NCBI GenBank assembly: GCA_002684315.1 | Contig: NYVB01000088.1 | Coordinates: 1 to 7,373, forward strand | Source of the DNA: Planctomycetaceae bacterium | GTDB taxonomy: Bacteria > Planctomycetota > Phycisphaerae > Phycisphaerales > SM1A02 | Direction: 5' to 3' | Length of the DNA stretch: 7,373 bases | Shown here: positions 4,694 through 7,373 of the stretch, in pieces | Layout of the letters: each line of letters opens with the position of its first letter | Position numbering within the stretch: the first letter of the stretch is position 1 | Translations under genes and position numbers: made by a program | Notes under the pieces: generated by a model | Told to the model about the DNA's origin: nothing | The model's database searches: none | What the model saw: only the letters and a program-made list of their open reading frames with translations

Positions 4694-6154
4694 ATGGCCA
4701 AGAAACTTGAGTACACCCAGACTGATCGCGAACGAGCGTTCCTTGAAACCGTTGTTGAGACCCGCCATGAACGCGAGATCGTCAACGGCCTGGCCCCCTT
4801 CTTCAAGGAAAAGGCTCCAGAGGACATGATGTCCTTTTATTCCAATGATGAAGTGGTGAGCCTCAAAGTGCTCAAAGGCACCGATCGTGATGTCGAGAAG
4901 AGAATGCCGGTGAAGATCACACGGCATTACTTCGAACTGGCACGCAACAGTGAACCGATCCAGAAGATCGTCAAGCCGAGTGCGGCCGAGACCACAGACC
5001 TCACCGGCTCCGAAGACCCGGGCCATCAAATGGATTACAGCCCAGTTGAAGGCCTGCTTCACAAGTACGAGATGGGGCTCATGTATGTGGTTTCAACCTG
5101 CTCCGCGCATTGTCGATTCTGCTATCGAGAGGAACTGATCGCGCGCAAGGAAGTGGAACGTCATGATGGCACGGTCGCGAAGAAGGGGATGGCCAAGATC
5201 CCCGAGATCACGGCATACATCAAGGAACACAACGACATCGTCAAAGCGAACGGCGGACTCCATCCGGAGACCGGTCGCGAGAAGCTGCGTGAGATCCTGC
5301 TTTCCGGCGGTGACCCGATGGTGCTGAACAACGGCAAGATCGCAGCCTGGCTCTCGGCACTCGCGGAGTCGGACATCGAGTCGATTCGAATCGGCACCAA
5401 GGAGATGGCCTTCTATCCCAAGCGATTCGACGAAGCGTTCCTGACGATGCTGGACAACTTCCATGAAACCTATCCAGAGGTCGCCTTGCATTTCATGCTG
5501 CACTTCGAGCATCCTGATGAAATCCTCGCCAAGGACGACAATGGCGAATACATCAGAAATGAACAGGGTTTCTTCCAGTGGGTCGAAGACACCGGCAAGG
5601 CCATGCGTGGTCTCGTGTCACGCGGCTGGGTGAGCGTCCAGAACCAGACTCCGATCATCAAGGACATCAACGACGACGTGATGTCGCTGCGCACCCTCCA
5701 GAGGGAGTTCAAGCGAGCGGGTGGTGAGAACCACTACTTCTTCTGCGGGCGAGACATCGTCGCGTACAAGGCCTTCAACGTACCGATCGAAACCGCCTGG
5801 AACACGCTCAACGAATCACAGAAGCTGCTTTCGGGCATTGAAAACCACGCACGCCTGTCGATCACCCACTACAAGGGCAAGACGGAGGTCAATGCGGTCA
5901 CCAATGAACCTATTCCCGGGCTCCCGGGAAGTGAAAACGGCGTGGTGATCTTCAAGCTTCTACGCAACGCCCACAGTGCCCCGGACAGAGGCAAGGTCTG
6001 CATCGTTGGCAGAAATCCGGATGCAGTCTGGTTCGATGATTACGAGGACCGTGTTCTCTTCGATGAGGCAGGCCTCTTCGATTACAAGCGTGTCAAGGAA
6101 AACGAAGAGATGCCCGCGATCCCGACCTCCGTCCCACAGACAGGTTGCGGATGA
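4694..6154 (+). CDS. Lysine 2,3-aminomutase-like radical SAM/PLP enzyme (KamA family)
   Basis: 486-residue radical SAM enzyme of the KamA family, expected to move an alpha-amino group to the beta carbon using SAM, a 4Fe-4S cluster and PLP. Visible elements: CSAHCRFCYR, the CX3CX2C cluster motif (Cys136, 140, 143), followed by Arg145 at the place of the substrate-carboxylate Arg of clostridial KAM; ILLSGGDP (201-208), the SAM-binding GGD region; and HYKGKTEV (392-399), where Lys396 aligns with the PLP lysine of the KAM motif GGGGKTPV. It is longer than the usual 416-440 residues, with an insertion of about 25 residues between the cluster motif and SGGDP. The C-terminal CxCxxC zinc site of KAM is absent, and the two aspartates binding the lysine side chain are not clearly conserved. 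I chose the ATG at 4694 because GGAG lies 6 nt upstream; an open frame extends to 4607 but covers the promoter region. Its stop overlaps the next gene as ATGA. Family is firm; lysine as substrate is not. Confidence 0.88.
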   Translation: MAKKLEYTQTDRERAFLETVVETRHEREIVNGLAPFFKEKAPEDMMSFYSNDEVVSLKVLKGTDRDVEKRMPVKITRHYFELARNSEPIQKIVKPSAAETTDLTGSEDPGHQMDYSPVEGLLHKYEMGLMYVVSTCSAHCRFCYREELIARKEVERHDGTVAKKGMAKIPEITAYIKEHNDIVKANGGLHPETGREKLREILLSGGDPMVLNNGKIAAWLSALAESDIESIRIGTKEMAFYPKRFDEAFLTMLDNFHETYPEVALHFMLHFEHPDEILAKDDNGEYIRNEQGFFQWVEDTGKAMRGLVSRGWVSVQNQTPIIKDINDDVMSLRTLQREFKRAGGENHYFFCGRDIVAYKAFNVPIETAWNTLNESQKLLSGIENHARLSITHYKGKTEVNAVTNEPIPGLPGSENGVVIFKLLRNAHSAPDRGKVCIVGRNPDAVWFDDYEDRVLFDEAGLFDYKRVKENEEMPAIPTSVPQTGCG

Positions 6155-6861
6155 TCGACAAACGGATCGGAAGTGCCTCTGAAGCCGTCGCGGACATCCG
6201 CAACGGGTCAAGCATCATGATCGGTGGTTTCGGTGAGGCAGGAAGTCCCATCGAATTGATCCACGCGCTGATCGACCAGGGAGCGTCCGACCTCACCGTG
6301 ATCAGCAACAACACGGGAAGCGGTCAGGTCGGACTGGCCGCGCTGCTGAAGGCTCGCAGAGTCTCCAAGGTTGTCTGTTCGTTTCCGAAATCAGCCAACT
6401 CGACGGTCTTCCCGGAACTGTACGGCGAGGGATTCACCGAACTCGAACTGGTTCCCCAAGGCACGCTTGCCGAGCGCATACGTGCCGGGGGCGCGGGCAT
6501 TCCTGCGTTCTACACTCCGACCGCCGTGGCCACCGAACTGGCGAACGGCAAGGAGCAGCGGGACTTCAATGGCCGTCAATACCTCCTCGAGCACGGCCTG
6601 ACCGCCGACTTCGCACTGATCAAGGGAGACACCGCGGACAGCCACGGCAACGTCGTCTACAACAAGACGGCCAGGAACTTCGCGCCCATCATGGCGATGG
6701 CGGCGAGAATCGCCATCGTCCAGGCGACGCAGGTCCTCGAGCCGGGAACACTCGATCCGGAGACCATCATCACCCCCGGAATATTCGTGGAGCGGGTCGT
6801 GAAAGTCGGACAACCGGCACATGAGTCGGATTTGATCGCTGCAGGAGTCACCTATCCATGA
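6151..6861 (+). CDS. 3-oxoacid/3-oxoadipate CoA-transferase subunit A
   Basis: Alpha subunit (236 residues) of a family I CoA-transferase, moving CoA from a donor such as succinyl-CoA or another acyl-CoA to a 3-oxoacid. The family signature is intact at residues 18-33: NGSSIMIGGFGEAGSP, with the glycine loop at 25-31. LVPQGTLAERIRAGGAGIPAFYTPTAVATEL (about 100-130, written here by its leading LVPQGTLAERIRAGG) and RNFAPIMAMAAR, EPGTLDPETIITPGIFVERVV are typical, closest from memory to PcaI/AtoD types. The start ATG overlaps the stop of the kamA-like gene as ATGA, with AGG 6 nt upstream; a TTG at 6145 would add only two residues and is less likely. It is followed by the B subunit, again with ATGA overlap. 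Next to a KamA homologue, the substrate is more plausibly acetoacetate (as in lysine degradation) than 3-oxoadipate, but sequence alone cannot decide. Confidence 0.92.
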   Translation: MIDKRIGSASEAVADIRNGSSIMIGGFGEAGSPIELIHALIDQGASDLTVISNNTGSGQVGLAALLKARRVSKVVCSFPKSANSTVFPELYGEGFTELELVPQGTLAERIRAGGAGIPAFYTPTAVATELANGKEQRDFNGRQYLLEHGLTADFALIKGDTADSHGNVVYNKTARNFAPIMAMAARIAIVQATQVLEPGTLDPETIITPGIFVERVVKVGQPAHESDLIAAGVTYP

Positions 6862-7373
6862 CCACGGATGAACACATCACGGGCTGGTCGAGAGAGGACA
6901 TGGCACAGCGCCTTGCTCAGGACATCCCCGACGGCGCGTATGTCAATCTCGGCATCGGCATTCCGGAACTGATCGCCCGATTCGTTCCCGAAGGCAGGGA
7001 ATTCATCTACCACACTGAAAACGGACTGCTTGGCATGGGCCCCTCTCCCGAAGAGGGCGAGGAGGACCCCGAACTCATCAATGCAGGCAAGCGACACGTC
7101 ACGGCCAACAAGGGTGCAGCGTACTTTCATCATGCCGACAGCTTCGCGATGATCCGCGGAGGTCACCTCGACCTCAGTGTGCTTGGCGCCATGCAGGTCG
7201 CGCAGAGTGGAGACCTTGCCAACTGGTCGACCGGAAAACCAAACGCGATTCCAGCCGTGGGAGGTGCGATGGATCTGGTGGCCGGAGTGAAGAAGGTCTT
7301 CGTCATCACGCAGCATTGCACGAAGAAGGGTGACCCGAAACTGGTCGAATCCTGTTCATTTCCCATCACGGGA
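6858..7373 (+). CDS. 3-oxoacid/3-oxoadipate CoA-transferase subunit B, 3' end missing
   Basis: First 172 residues of the beta subunit, open to the window's last base; the family usually has 210-260 residues, so perhaps 40-90 are missing. The catalytic glutamate motif is present as HTENGLLG, with Glu54 as the residue expected to form the glutamyl-CoA thioester. Other family stretches are NLGIGIPELIARF (30-42), GGHLDLSVLGAMQV, GDLANWSTGK, and GGAMDLVAGVKKVFV, followed by TQHCTKKGDPKLVESCSFPITG-type C-terminal sequence (only its start needed for recognition: TQHCTKKG). The ATG overlaps the subunit A stop (ATGA, 6858-6861), with AGGAG 10 nt upstream. It pairs with subunit A to form the active enzyme. 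Further operon genes are expected beyond the window. Confidence 0.92.
   Translation, partial: MTTDEHITGWSREDMAQRLAQDIPDGAYVNLGIGIPELIARFVPEGREFIYHTENGLLGMGPSPEEGEEDPELINAGKRHVTANKGAAYFHHADSFAMIRGGHLDLSVLGAMQVAQSGDLANWSTGKPNAIPAVGGAMDLVAGVKKVFVITQHCTKKGDPKLVESCSFPITG

Noticed and set aside
1..7373. CRISPR arrays, tRNA genes, insertion sequences, attachment sites
   Set aside because: No spaced repeat arrays, tRNA-like cloverleaf with TTCGA arm, transposase frame or terminal inverted repeats were seen.

Overview
The window is a moderately GC-rich bacterial segment (high fifties percent by eye, not counted). It is densely coded apart from one AT-richer intergenic stretch of about 590 bases. A DUF1573 lipoprotein with a low-complexity Ser/Thr/Pro linker, together with aerobic-type amino-acid catabolism genes, would suit a free-living Planctomycetota-type bacterium such as a marine Phycisphaerae relative. 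That taxonomic guess is inference only; no rRNA or other marker gene is present.

Left part (1-3156). The window opens inside a P5C dehydrogenase-like aldehyde dehydrogenase gene (plus strand, 5' end missing), the last step of proline or ornithine catabolism. It is followed by a TauE/SafE-type membrane permease gene. A DUF1573 lipoprotein gene is encoded convergently, and its 3' end overlaps the permease gene by 89 bases.

Middle (3157-3749). There is no convincing protein gene here. The plus strand instead has a TATATT box, several consecutive stem-loops and a textbook Rho-independent terminator, together suggesting an independent, previously unlabelled structured small RNA of about 220 nt. 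A second terminator, on the minus strand, closes the rpiR-type gene and contains that gene's stop codon.

Right part (3750-7373). A MurR/RpiR-family regulator (minus strand) is divergent from a three-gene operon: a lysine 2,3-aminomutase-like radical SAM enzyme (KamA family), then the A and B subunits of a 3-oxoacid/3-oxoadipate-type CoA-transferase. Both junctions in the operon are ATGA stop/start overlaps, and the B subunit runs off the window. The roughly 100-base divergent intergenic region holds inverted repeats over a plausible promoter.

A reasonable working model is a regulated amino-acid degradation locus. The aminomutase makes a beta-amino acid, and the CoA-transferase handles a 3-oxoacid such as acetoacetate, as in the KamA-KamDE-Kdd-Kce-Kal lysine route. 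However, the KamA homologue differs from characterised lysine 2,3-aminomutase where the substrate side chain is bound, has insertions, and lacks the C-terminal zinc cysteines. Its real substrate is therefore open, and this is the main biological novelty candidate along with the small RNA.
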